Origin: Desulfosporosinus sp. HMP52
GTDB lineage: Bacteria; Bacillota; Desulfitobacteriia; Desulfitobacteriales; Desulfitobacteriaceae
NCBI RefSeq assembly: GCF_000765145.1
Contig: NZ_JMGA01000061.1
Span: 1-47,854, forward strand
Length of the DNA stretch: 47,854 nucleotides
Direction: 5' to 3'
The notes under the pieces are model-generated. The model was given only the letters and a program-made list of their open reading frames with translations, was not told the DNA's origin and searched no databases. Position numbers and translations under genes: made by a program. Of the stretch, positions 7,396 through 15,801 are shown in pieces. The first letter of the stretch is position 1; every line of letters starts with the position of its first letter.

Positions 7396-8511
7396 ATGAT
7401 TCAACTAGAGCAGATTACGAAGCAGTACCCGGGTCAAGCAATGCCAGCTGTAGATAAACTATATTTGTCAATTCCGAAAGGAGAAATTTGTGTTTTGGTT
7501 GGCCCCTCCGGTTGTGGCAAGAGTACGATTTTGCGCATGATTAACCGGATGATTGAACCGACTTCCGGGATTGTGAAAATTGATGGACAGGATGTTACCA
7601 GTACGAATCCGGATCAACTGCGGATGGGTATCGGCTATGTTATTCAACAAATAGGGCTTTTGCCTCATCGGACAATTGCTGAAAATATCGCTATTGTACC
7701 GCGACTCTATAAATGGCCGAAGGAGAAAATCAACAAACGGGTCGATGAACTGATTGTTATGATGGGGCTTGACTTGGAAAAGACCAGGGGCAAGTATCCA
7801 TCTCAACTTAGTGGCGGGCAAATGCAGAGAGTAGGGGTTGCCAGGGCGATGGCTGTCGATCCGCCCATTATGCTTATGGATGAACCTTTCGGAGCAGTTG
7901 ATCCCATTGCTCGAACCCATTTACAGGATGAGTTGCTGCGACTCCAGAAAGAGATTAAGAAGACGATTGTTTTTGTAACCCATGATATTAATGAAGCCAT
8001 TAAAATGGGGGATAGGATCGCTATTTTCAATGCGGGGCAGTTAGTACAGTTTGGAACTCCGGAAGAGATCTTGACTAATCCCATTAATGAGTTTGTTGAG
8101 GACTTCATTGGGCGGGATCGGGTTGTCAAAAAGTTGAATTTGTATCTGGCTGAAGATGCTATGAAGCCGATTAAATGTTTGGTCAGGGACGACGAATTGC
8201 AAAATGTCGCTCGGAAAATGAAGGATGCGGGAGCAGAGGTGGCTTTCCTCGTCAATGAAGCCGGCAAAGCTTGTGGTCAAATCTCGGCTGGGGATGTGGA
8301 AGAGTTTGGGATGGATATTGAAGGATTGCGGAAACGAGCCCAGCGCAGGTCAAACGCCTTTGTTCAAACCACCACTCCCTTCCCGGATGCACTCTCCCTG
8401 CTGCTGGAATATGATGCGGATTATCTGGGAGTTCTAAAGGGTGAGGAACTCTGTGGAGTGCTCTCTTTCCAAGGAATTCGGAAGCATGTGTACAGGAAAG
8501 AGGGTGAGTAA
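7396..8511 (+). CDS. OpuCA/ProV-type ABC ATPase with C-terminal CBS domains
   Basis: Energises quaternary-amine uptake by ATP hydrolysis at the inner face of the membrane. Walker A GPSGCGKST begins at residue 36, the ABC signature LSGGQ is at 138-142 and Walker B MLMDEP is near 159-164. A H-loop histidine follows (VTHDINEA). Residues about 250-368 form a tandem CBS region, which in the OpuA/OpuC family senses ionic strength or nucleotides. AGAGGAGG precedes ATG. Its TAA is directly followed by the ATG of the second permease, so the two are tightly coupled. Confidence 0.93.
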   Translation: MIQLEQITKQYPGQAMPAVDKLYLSIPKGEICVLVGPSGCGKSTILRMINRMIEPTSGIVKIDGQDVTSTNPDQLRMGIGYVIQQIGLLPHRTIAENIAIVPRLYKWPKEKINKRVDELIVMMGLDLEKTRGKYPSQLSGGQMQRVGVARAMAVDPPIMLMDEPFGAVDPIARTHLQDELLRLQKEIKKTIVFVTHDINEAIKMGDRIAIFNAGQLVQFGTPEEILTNPINEFVEDFIGRDRVVKKLNLYLAEDAMKPIKCLVRDDELQNVARKMKDAGAEVAFLVNEAGKACGQISAGDVEEFGMDIEGLRKRAQRRSNAFVQTTTPFPDALSLLLEYDADYLGVLKGEELCGVLSFQGIRKHVYRKEGE

Positions 8512-9156
8512 ATGCGCTGGGAGAATTTCAGGTTTGCTCTTTTTGAGAAGGCTCCGGAGGCTCTGTTAGAGCATTCCATGATTGTTGTTATCACCATAAC
8601 CCTTGCAATCCTGATTTCCGTACCCCTTGGAGTCTTTCTTAGCCGTCCGAAATATAAGAAGTTTGGACTGGTTACCCTTAATATACTTAACCTATTACAA
8701 GCTGTTCCCGGGATTGCGGTTATTGCTTTGGCCTTGCCAATTCTAGGTTTGGGCATGAAACCTGCTATCGTGGCCCTTTTATTTCAGAGTCTTTTGCCCA
8801 TTGTTAGGAACACCATTGCCGGTCTGTTAGGGGTCAGCTCAGATGTGAAGGAAGCCGCCAGCGGGATGGGAATGTCTCAGCGAAGAATTCTGTGGGAAGT
8901 AGAGCTGCCGTTAGCTATACCGATTATTTTAAGCGGGATCCGGACGGCGACTGTGTATGTGGTTAGTATTGGTACCTTAGCTTCTCTGATCGGTGCGGGA
9001 GGGCTGGGTAATCTTATTATGGGCGGCCTTTCTCTCTTCCGACCGGAATACTTACTGGTTGGAGCGGGGCTGGGGGCTTTGATGGCTATCTTTTTAGATA
9101 GGATGATTAATTATCTGGAGTATCGAATCACACCTCCCGGGATGAGAGTCGAGTAG
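8512..9156 (+). CDS. OpuC/ProW-type ABC permease, second of two
   Basis: Second membrane subunit of the importer, 214 residues, with 5-6 membrane helices. The EAA-loop (EAASGMGMSQRRILWEVELP, about residues 114-133) resembles that of the first permease. It starts at the base after the ATPase stop codon. The heterodimeric arrangement (two different permeases around one ATPase) is typical of OpuB/OpuC and of OsmU-type systems. Confidence 0.92.
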   Translation: MRWENFRFALFEKAPEALLEHSMIVVITITLAILISVPLGVFLSRPKYKKFGLVTLNILNLLQAVPGIAVIALALPILGLGMKPAIVALLFQSLLPIVRNTIAGLLGVSSDVKEAASGMGMSQRRILWEVELPLAIPIILSGIRTATVYVVSIGTLASLIGAGGLGNLIMGGLSLFRPEYLLVGAGLGALMAIFLDRMINYLEYRITPPGMRVE

Positions 9157-9392
9157 TACAAGTCAGAAAGAATTAGATCGGATGAACAGAGATTAAGGCA
9201 GTTCCTCTCCGTCTTTGAGCAGAATTTTATGGGCTAGTTTGACGGGAGTTGGAAATGATATTGGAGCTTTTGGGGGTTGTTTAGGTCTTCAGGCAATGGC
9301 GCTTGAAGGAATTAAGGACGGTTCCCTAAAAGGGCATAAAGAAGGAGGGGTTAAGGGCTAAAAAAAATCTATGGTAATATTGTGAAAAGATG

Positions 9393-9398
9393 TATAAT
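9393..9398 (+). promoter_or_regulatory. Possible -10 element before the binding-protein gene
   Basis: TATAAT lies 30-odd bases before the start codon of the substrate-binding protein. No convincing -35 box is visible at the right distance. It may give the binding protein extra transcription over the rest of the importer operon, as is common for ABC binding proteins. Confidence 0.3.
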
Positions 9399-9430
9399 TA
9401 GAACAATCTATTAAAGGAAGGGGTATGTAT

Positions 9431-10378
9431 ATGAAGAAACGATCTTTATTTCTCGTTGCAGTTTTGTCCCTTACATTGGCTTTAGGAGGGGTATTTGGCT
9501 GTGGTGCTAAAGCGCCTGCCACGGGATCCGCTCCGGAAAACACAAAAAAAGAGGGGCCGACTATTAAGATTTCATCTAAGACTTTTACTGAAGCGGCACT
9601 TTTAGGAACCATGAGTCTTCAGTATCTGGAAGGATTGGGCTACCCTGTTGAAAACAAAATGGGTTTAGGTGAATTGGCTGTAATCAGGCCTGCTTTAACC
9701 TCAGGCCAAATCGACCTTTATTGGGAATACACCGGTACCGGGGTTATGAATTTAATGGAACATGAGCCTGTGTTTGATGCTGCTGAAAGCTATAAATTGA
9801 TTAAAGAATGGGATGCTAAGAACGGCATTGCTTGGCTGGAATATGCACCTCTCAACGATACTTATGGAATCGTGGTCCGTCCGGAGATTGCCGAAAAATA
9901 TAAGCTTAAAACTGTTTCTGACTATGTTGCCCAAGTGAAAAAGGGTGAAAGCTTGAAATTTGTTGGTTTCCCGGAGTGGGAAGGAAGAGCGGATGGTCTG
10001 CGTTCTTTTGAAAAAGTTTATGATTTTAAAATGCCTAAAGGGGATTTCGTTAACGTTGCTATGGGCTTAAATTATGATACTCTTAAAGCTCAAAAGGGTG
10101 ATTTAGCTCTGGCCTTTACCACCGAGCCTAGAATTATTACAGATAAGCTTGTAATGCTGGAAGATGATAAAAGTGCCTTCCCTGTTTACAATGCTGCCCC
10201 TGTTGTACGTCAAGAGATTGTTGATAAGTACCCAACTTTGGCTGCCGATCTCAAGAAATTAAGCGCTTTGCTGGACACTAAGACAATTACTGAATTAAAC
10301 ATGCAAGCTGATGTTGAGAAGAAGTCTATTGAAGAAGTTTCTTCCACGTTCTTAAAGAGTAAAGGGTTGTTGAAGTAA
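9431..10378 (+). CDS. OpuC/EgtU-like substrate-binding lipoprotein for quaternary amines
   Basis: Captures the substrate outside the membrane and delivers it to the permease pair. A basic N-terminus and hydrophobic stretch end in the lipobox GVFGC, so the mature protein is lipid-anchored. The segment SKTFTEAALLGTM and the motif DLYWEYTGTG are typical of the OpuAC/OpuBC/OsmF fold. An upstream in-frame ATG at 9425 is only one base from the AAGGAAGGGG ribosome binding site, so 9431 is the better start. The family includes binders of glycine betaine, choline, carnitine and ergothioneine. The gene is 268 bases after the second permease and may have its own promoter. Confidence 0.9.
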   Translation: MKKRSLFLVAVLSLTLALGGVFGCGAKAPATGSAPENTKKEGPTIKISSKTFTEAALLGTMSLQYLEGLGYPVENKMGLGELAVIRPALTSGQIDLYWEYTGTGVMNLMEHEPVFDAAESYKLIKEWDAKNGIAWLEYAPLNDTYGIVVRPEIAEKYKLKTVSDYVAQVKKGESLKFVGFPEWEGRADGLRSFEKVYDFKMPKGDFVNVAMGLNYDTLKAQKGDLALAFTTEPRIITDKLVMLEDDKSAFPVYNAAPVVRQEIVDKYPTLAADLKKLSALLDTKTITELNMQADVEKKSIEEVSSTFLKSKGLLK

Positions 10379-10450
10379 AGCGGTTTGGAGCGAAGTTAAG
10401 GTAAGTTCTGTCTGGGGAGAGGAAGTGTCTTAGCCCGTTCGCACACGTTC

Positions 10451-10595
10451 CATTCGCTATTCGCTTGCCGCTAAGGCTAAAACTCAAAACCTCTGGGCTT
10501 TCTGCAAGTAAACCGTTGAGTTTCTTCACGCCTTAGCGACTGCGCTCATTGACGCGATTCCACTAAAGTGCTCACTATGCTAAGTCACTTCCTCT
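10451..10595. repeat. Dispersed repeat family 3, copy A (hairpin with covarying stem)
   Basis: This intergenic block resembles 44241-44525. Its stem is CGCTAAGGC..AAACTCAA (10469-10487) against TTGAGTTT..GCCTTAGCG (10516-10538). The other copy has GATAAGG/CCTTATC and ACGCAA/TTGCGT at the same places, so two base pairs change on both sides. The 3' flank (gcgctcattgacgcgattcc and the next 12 bases) is identical in both. Copy A has a short loop; copy B has about 150 bases inserted there. Confidence 0.75.
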
Positions 10596-10687
10596 GATTT
10601 TAAGTTGGAGTAAGAGTAAGAGTGAGCAAGAGTAAGGTTACCTTACTTGGGTGCTGCACCGAAAGGCCTGGTAGAGATTAATTAATT

Positions 10688-10733
10688 GCCACTTTATGCC
10701 CGAGTGTATTTCCGGGGCGTAAAGTGGCTTTAT
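10688..10733 (+). terminator. Terminator-like hairpin between importer operon and iron-sulfur gene
   Basis: GCCACTTTATGCCC pairs with GGGCGTAAAGTGGC over 14 positions with one G-T wobble, and CTTTATAAAG follows. It lies downstream of the binding-protein gene and about 40 bases before the next start codon. It could end the importer transcript or attenuate read-through. Confidence 0.55.
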
Positions 10734-10769
10734 AAAGCTATTTTGACAACGTGAAGGGCGGATTTTTTG

Positions 10770-11759
10770 ATGTCTGAGATTGATAAGTTTGTTAGACTCT
10801 TTGCTGTGCCGGAATTTGTAGTTCCGCATTTGTCCCTTTTTCTCTCTGAACGGGAGATGATTCTGGTGGCTCGGCTGAATGGTGAAAAGTGTTCTGTCTC
10901 CAAAATAGTTTTAAGGATGAATAGTAATTTTGAAGATGTACAGGACTTATTAGACGCCTGTTATAATAAACACCTTGTTCATAGGGAAGAGGTGGATGGA
11001 GATTACATTTATTACGGGGCGGATTTCTATGAACTCTTGGATTATATCTGTAAGTTTGATGAAAACTATCCTTTAATCGATAAGGATTTGAGACGAACTT
11101 TAGACAAATGGTGTTATCGAGTTTATCGTGAGCGGATGGATGCTTATCTGGGTTCCCTTCTTGAGGGGGAAGCTGTGGATAGGGCCCCGGAGACCTTCCT
11201 GATGATTGAAGACTTGGATCAAGTTTTGGAATCCGTGAAGGATATTCGTTTAGTTCCCTGTAATTGCCGCAAGTTAGCCAACCACTGTGTTAAGCCTACA
11301 GAAACTTGTTTGAGCTTTGATGATTCCATAACTGACCGAACCTTTGGTCGTTCCCTCTCCAAAGAAGAGGCCAAAGAGTTGGTGTGGTCAGCTCATAAAA
11401 AGGGGTTAATGCATCAAGTAAACAGTGATTGGCGGACAATGGGGCCGACTTATATGTGCAATTGTTGTTCCTGCTGTTGTTATCCCTTGCGTTTAGCTCA
11501 GGAAAAAGGAACGAAGGGCGTTTTTCCTATCAGTCAATTCATGGTTCAGCGTGATGAGACTAAGTGTTCGCATTGTGGGGCTTGTGCTAAGCGCTGTAAT
11601 TTTGGGGCTTTTTATAGTGGTGAGGCAAAAACAGTAGTGAAGGGGAAAAGTCGGAGAAAGGTTGAGCTTAACCTAAACAAGTGTTGGGGATGCGGGATTT
11701 GTAAAGAGACTTGCCCTACTAAGGCTATTGCCATGACCCAGATAATTGCGATTGGTTAA
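10770..11759 (+). CDS. Cysteine-rich iron-sulfur protein, candidate corrinoid-protein activator or electron carrier
   Basis: A 329-residue protein with no membrane segment. The first 100 residues look like a winged-helix fold. Cysteines at 164, 166, 173 and 180 could hold one cluster, and an odd CNCCSCCC run sits at 230-237. Two ferredoxin 4Fe-4S motifs end the protein: CSHCGACAKRC (266-276) and CWGCGICKETC (305-315). Corrinoid methyltransferase systems need low-potential electrons to return Co(II) to Co(I), and iron-sulfur proteins encoded beside mttB genes are thought to do this. It lacks the ASKHA ATPase domain of RamA/RACo, so an activating role is inferred from place and cluster content only. 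The start is ATG at 10770, with GAAGGGCGG upstream. Confidence 0.8.
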   Translation: MSEIDKFVRLFAVPEFVVPHLSLFLSEREMILVARLNGEKCSVSKIVLRMNSNFEDVQDLLDACYNKHLVHREEVDGDYIYYGADFYELLDYICKFDENYPLIDKDLRRTLDKWCYRVYRERMDAYLGSLLEGEAVDRAPETFLMIEDLDQVLESVKDIRLVPCNCRKLANHCVKPTETCLSFDDSITDRTFGRSLSKEEAKELVWSAHKKGLMHQVNSDWRTMGPTYMCNCCSCCCYPLRLAQEKGTKGVFPISQFMVQRDETKCSHCGACAKRCNFGAFYSGEAKTVVKGKSRRKVELNLNKCWGCGICKETCPTKAIAMTQIIAIG

Positions 11760-11789
11760 TCAGATCAACCACTTAAGGAGGAGTTAGAA

Positions 11790-12161
11790 ATGAATCGCAA
11801 AATTCTTTTGATTTGATTTCTATTTCTGTTTACAAGTGTATTGGGTTATGGTGTATATCGGTTGTCTTATGACTTGGATCGTCTTCCCAAGGGGACTCTG
11901 ATTGCAGAAGAAACCTCTCCGAATAAAACCTATGCCGTTAAGGCCTACACTTCTGATGCCGGGGCCACTACTTCGTATTCTGTAATTGCAGAGTTATCCT
12001 TTAACAAGGCGAGTAAACCATCTGAAATTATTTACTTTCAATATAAAGAGAGTGCTGCTTCGATACGTTGGCAAGATGATAGCACTGTGATCATTAATAA
12101 TGTTGAACTTCATATGCCCAATGAGAAATATGATTACAGGCATAACAAGAAGAAACGCTGA
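11790..12161 (+). pseudogene. DUF5412-like exported protein interrupted by an in-frame TGA
   Basis: A strong SD (AAGGAGGAG at 11774-11782) precedes ATG at 11790. The frame reads MNRKILLI, then TGA at 11814, then continues in phase as a hydrophobic segment (FLFLFTSVLGYGVY) and a soluble domain to 12161. The domain carries ATTSYSVIAEL, IYFQYKESAASIRWQDD and STVIINNVELHMPNEKYDYR, the usual pattern of small DUF5412 family lipoproteins or anchored proteins. The stop falls inside the N-terminal membrane segment. Only a single base change separates it from an intact gene (for instance TGG or CGA), so a recent nonsense mutation or a sequence error is most likely. Readthrough cannot be excluded. It sits between the iron-sulfur gene and the first methyltransferase and need not be part of the pathway. 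Confidence 0.75.
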
Positions 12162-12599
12162 AGAAGTAATCTTTTTGAGCATTAGAAAATTTGTAAGAGA
12201 AATCAACAGCAATAATAATTGGCACAGCAAAGAAGTTATGCGGTTCCCTAAGGGCTGGGCTAAGGCGGAGTGAGAAGAACCTTTTAGTGCCAAATATTTT
12301 AGCGCTTTGATTTTACCGATATATAGATTGGCAGTACCCATAATTTTGCTGGATGAAGAAAACCCTTTAGGATACTGATATATTAATGTAAGTTTTTGAT
12401 TAAAAAGAGAAATCCACTCGTCTGTGAGGGATGGCATAAATCTTGCAACTATTTTGTTAGTGAGTTGGAGATAACTCCGGAGATACACTAAGATTGACAA
12501 TTGTGCTCAAAACTTGGAAAGATTCGTTAAAGCATGCATCAAGAATTACGAAAGGATAAGGTTAGGTTTTGTCCAAGTTTTATTAACCGGGTAACCTAA
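12162..12599. other. 438-base gap with no convincing gene
   Basis: A 168-codon antisense frame (11994-12500) covers most of the gap, but it starts with TTG without a ribosome binding site, overlaps the DUF5412 gene and resembles nothing known to me. The bases just before the methyltransferase start (ccgggtaacctaa) give only a weak ribosome binding site. No clear promoter or hairpin seen. It may be decayed DNA. Confidence 0.4.
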
Positions 12600-14084
12600 A
12601 TGAGAAAAATTCGTTCCAATAGTATAGAACAAACAACCCCATTTCTACGTTGGGTAAGTGAGGGTCAGATTGAGGAAATCCATTTTGCAACCTTGGAAGT
12701 ACTCGAACGAACCGGAGTTGTTGTAGACCATCCGGAAGCCTTGCAGTTATTAAAAGATGCAGGCTGTATTGTCAATGATCATCGGGTTCGGATTCCCAGT
12801 TGGTTAGTAGAGGAATGCCTGCGTTTAGCACCGCGCAAAATTGTCGTTGCCAATCGCAAAGGCCAGCGAGTTATGCCTTTGGAAAAGAATCGCACATATT
12901 TTGGAACCGGTTCAGACCTGCCCTTTACAGTAGATTTAGAAACCGGCAAGCGGAGACGCTCAACCAAGCGGGATGTGGAACTTGCCTGCAGAGTTATGGA
13001 TTACTTACCTAATTATGATTTCGTAATGAGTTATGCTATCGCTTCGGATACCAGTTCAAAGGTTAGCGATCTCCATCAATTAGAGGCTATGGTTACTAAT
13101 ACGATAAAGCCGATGATTGTCACTGCTCATGATGAGATTAATATGCGCGCCCAATTAGAAATGGCGGCCTTAGTAGCCGGCGGGAGAGAGGAACTTCGCA
13201 AAAACCCCTTTATGATTCTTTACTCTGAGCCGATTTCCCCCTTAACCCATACCAATGATGGAGTTGGCAAGATGTTCGCTTGCTTCGAGTATGGTGTGCC
13301 GGTAGTTTATACTCCGGGAATCTTATCGGGTGCTACCACCCCGGTTACGAAAGCAGGTACTATTGTTTTAATGAATGCCGAGGCTCTTGCGGGAGTGGTC
13401 ATGGCCCAATTAAAACAAAAAGGAGCTCCGATTATTATTGGGGGCGGAGCTACTCCTATGGATATGAGGACCACGGCGACTTTATACGGATCCCCGGAAG
13501 CAATGATGAATTACGCTATCATGACTCAATTATCCCAGTTTTATGGAATTCCGAACTTTACGGAGGCAGGTTGTGTTAATGCTCCTATCCCGGATGCTCA
13601 AGCAGGGATGGAAGCTGGAAATGGGATTTTAATGGCTCAATTAATGGGTGCTAATTTAGTCCATGATGTGGGCTATTTAGAAGGCGGCAAAACCGGTTCC
13701 TTAACTTTCCTCACCATGTGCAATGATTATATTGATAATGCTCGCTATATGGGGAGAGGCACTCGTATTGATGAAGAAACCATGGCGGTTGATGTGATTG
13801 ATGAAGTGGGCCCGGGTGGAAATTATGTCAGCCATGAACATACTTATAAGAATTTCCGTGAAGAAATTTGGACATCCAAGCAGTTTAACACTTCTTTCTG
13901 GGAGGTCTGGGAAGAGCAGGGTTCTAAATCAATGGAAGCTCGGGCTGAGGAATTAGCTAAGCATATTGTGGCAACACATAATTCGGAACTCTTAGATGAC
14001 ACTATTCAGCAAGGGTTAAATGAAATCATTGCGGAAACTGATCAAAAGAAAGCATCGACAAGACGAAAAAATAAAGACGCTTAA
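12600..14084 (+). CDS. MttB-family (non-pyrrolysine) corrinoid-dependent methyltransferase, copy 1
   Basis: Member of the trimethylamine methyltransferase superfamily that moves a methyl group from a quaternary or methylated amine to Co(I) of a corrinoid protein. It is 494 residues long with no in-frame TAG, so it is not a pyrrolysine enzyme. The characterised non-Pyl members use glycine betaine (MtgB), proline betaine (MtpB), carnitine (MtcB) or gamma-butyrobetaine. Family features include the N-terminal EIHFATLEVLERTGVVV, the TYFGTGSD segment, MDMRTTATLYGSPEA and EVGPGGNYVSHEHT near the C-terminus. It stands 60 bases before a second, clearly diverged paralogue and upstream of a corrinoid protein. 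The importer suggests a betaine substrate. The ribosome binding site is poor. Confidence 0.93.
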   Translation: MRKIRSNSIEQTTPFLRWVSEGQIEEIHFATLEVLERTGVVVDHPEALQLLKDAGCIVNDHRVRIPSWLVEECLRLAPRKIVVANRKGQRVMPLEKNRTYFGTGSDLPFTVDLETGKRRRSTKRDVELACRVMDYLPNYDFVMSYAIASDTSSKVSDLHQLEAMVTNTIKPMIVTAHDEINMRAQLEMAALVAGGREELRKNPFMILYSEPISPLTHTNDGVGKMFACFEYGVPVVYTPGILSGATTPVTKAGTIVLMNAEALAGVVMAQLKQKGAPIIIGGGATPMDMRTTATLYGSPEAMMNYAIMTQLSQFYGIPNFTEAGCVNAPIPDAQAGMEAGNGILMAQLMGANLVHDVGYLEGGKTGSLTFLTMCNDYIDNARYMGRGTRIDEETMAVDVIDEVGPGGNYVSHEHTYKNFREEIWTSKQFNTSFWEVWEEQGSKSMEARAEELAKHIVATHNSELLDDTIQQGLNEIIAETDQKKASTRRKNKDA

Positions 14085-14144
14085 CCTTTAAAAGGGTAAA
14101 GAGGGGAACTCATTTTAAGGCAAAATGAAAGGGGTTACACGGGT

Positions 14145-15602
14145 ATGGGAGTTGGAAGCTCACATGGGAACGGACTGTTCTTCAGGACACTTACTGAAAA
14201 ACAAGCAGAGGAGATTCATCTGGCAAGTTGCCAGATTCTCGAAGATACTGGTATGGTGATTCACCATGAAGAGGCTGTGGAATTACTTAGGCAGGCCGGA
14301 GCGCATGTGGAAAAGGGGAACAGGGTTTATTTTCCCAGCTCCCTTGTGAAGAAAGCACTGCAGACGGCCCCTTCCCGGGTGACCTTATATAACCGTAAGG
14401 GAGAAGCTGCTCTGCATTTAGAAGGGTCGAATGTCTACTTCGGTACAGGGTCAGATACCCTGAACTATCTGGATCCCTTCACCTTTGAGCGGAGAAGCTG
14501 GACAAAGGCAGATGTGGCTAATGCCATTCGAATTTGCGATAAATTGCCAAATATAGATTTTGTCATGTCCATGGGCCTGCTGTCCGATGCTGACCCCCGG
14601 ATGATTAATCGGGAGCAATATGCCATTATGGTTCAAAACACTGAGAAACCCCAAGTGGTTATTGCTGAAGATGGAGCAACTCTGCAAGATATTATTGAAA
14701 TGGCCGCCTGCGCTGTGGGTGGAAAAGAGCAATTGCGGCACAAGCCTTTGTTTATGATTTATACTGAACCAACTTCGCCCCTTCAACATCCTAAGGAGTC
14801 TATTGAAAAGTTATTGATTGCTGCAGAAAATGGAGTTCCTTCGAATTTTGCCTGCGGGGGGGTAGCTGGGGCTTCCGTGCCGACTACGGTTGCCGGGGCA
14901 TTAGTCCAGGCTAATGCGGAAGCGTTGAGCGGTTTAGTAATTCACCAGTTAAAAGCTCCGGGAGCGCCCTTTGTTTACGGGTATGGAAATTCTCCGTTGG
15001 ATATGCGCTCTATGCAGGCGGTTTACGGGACTCCGGAAGCTGTGCTCTTTCAAGGAGGAGCTGTAGATCTGGCTCATTACTATCAACTTCCATCTTGGGG
15101 TTATGCCGGATGCAGCAATTCCAAGGTCTGCGATGAACAGGCTATTGCAGAGTCGACAATGTTTACCTTGATGGGAGCCCTTCAAGGGTGCAATATTATG
15201 CATGATGTTTTCTACATGGAATTTGGAATTACCGGTTCCTTAGAACTGCTGGTTATTTCTAATGAAGTAATCGGTAGGACGCGGCGTTTACTGAAGGGGA
15301 TCGATACGGATAAAGAGTCTTTAGGTGTAGAAGCTATCAAGCGGGTAGGCCCGGGAGGGAACTTCTTGGGGGATGACCATACTGCCAAGCATTTTAGGGA
15401 TAATTGGTTTCCGGATCTTTCTGATTTTAATAATTATGAAAATTGGACAGCCGATGGCAGCAAGACAATGATTGATCGTGCCAGAGATCGAATTAAACTT
15501 ATCTTAGAAACTCATCAGCCTAAGCCTGTCTCTGAAGAGGTAAAAGCTCAAATCGAAGAAATCTTGCACAAAGCTCAAGAGAAATTTGGCGGGAAGTTTT
15601 AA
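14145..15602 (+). CDS. MttB-family (non-pyrrolysine) corrinoid-dependent methyltransferase, copy 2
   Basis: Second MttB-type enzyme, 485 residues, without an internal TAG. It shares with copy 1 the order of landmarks (EIHLASCQILEDTGMVI, VYFGTGSD, SPLDMRSMQAVYGTPEA, RVGPGGNFLGDDHT), but differs through most of the length, so it is an old paralogue and not a fresh duplicate. The segment matching GCVNAPIPDAQAG of copy 1 reads GCSNSKVCDEQAI here, so the substrate pockets probably differ. Two enzymes may remove successive methyl groups or serve two substrates, both passing methyl to the corrinoid protein at 15802. AAAGGGG lies before the ATG. Confidence 0.93.
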   Translation: MGVGSSHGNGLFFRTLTEKQAEEIHLASCQILEDTGMVIHHEEAVELLRQAGAHVEKGNRVYFPSSLVKKALQTAPSRVTLYNRKGEAALHLEGSNVYFGTGSDTLNYLDPFTFERRSWTKADVANAIRICDKLPNIDFVMSMGLLSDADPRMINREQYAIMVQNTEKPQVVIAEDGATLQDIIEMAACAVGGKEQLRHKPLFMIYTEPTSPLQHPKESIEKLLIAAENGVPSNFACGGVAGASVPTTVAGALVQANAEALSGLVIHQLKAPGAPFVYGYGNSPLDMRSMQAVYGTPEAVLFQGGAVDLAHYYQLPSWGYAGCSNSKVCDEQAIAESTMFTLMGALQGCNIMHDVFYMEFGITGSLELLVISNEVIGRTRRLLKGIDTDKESLGVEAIKRVGPGGNFLGDDHTAKHFRDNWFPDLSDFNNYENWTADGSKTMIDRARDRIKLILETHQPKPVSEEVKAQIEEILHKAQEKFGGKF

Positions 15603-15801
15603 TTTAGCTCTGAGGCCCCCACATCTTTAGGTGGTGGATCTTAGGCTAGGCAAGTTTCAGGTGTAATAGAACAGGGATTATTATTGATTGAAGTTTCAAG
15701 AAAAATTTACTTTTAGGCTAAATTAACAGGAAAAATAATGGATTAAAGGCTATAATGACTTAGACGTAATAATTTTTCATAATTTAAGGAGGAGTCGCAG
15801 C

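Noticed and set aside
11994-12500. A 168-codon minus-strand frame with hydrophobic stretches
   Set aside because: TTG start without ribosome binding site, overlap with the DUF5412 gene, no recognisable family; kept only as a note on the gap.
12600-15602. Pyrrolysine-containing MttB
   Set aside because: Neither methyltransferase frame has an internal TAG, and no pyl genes are in the window.
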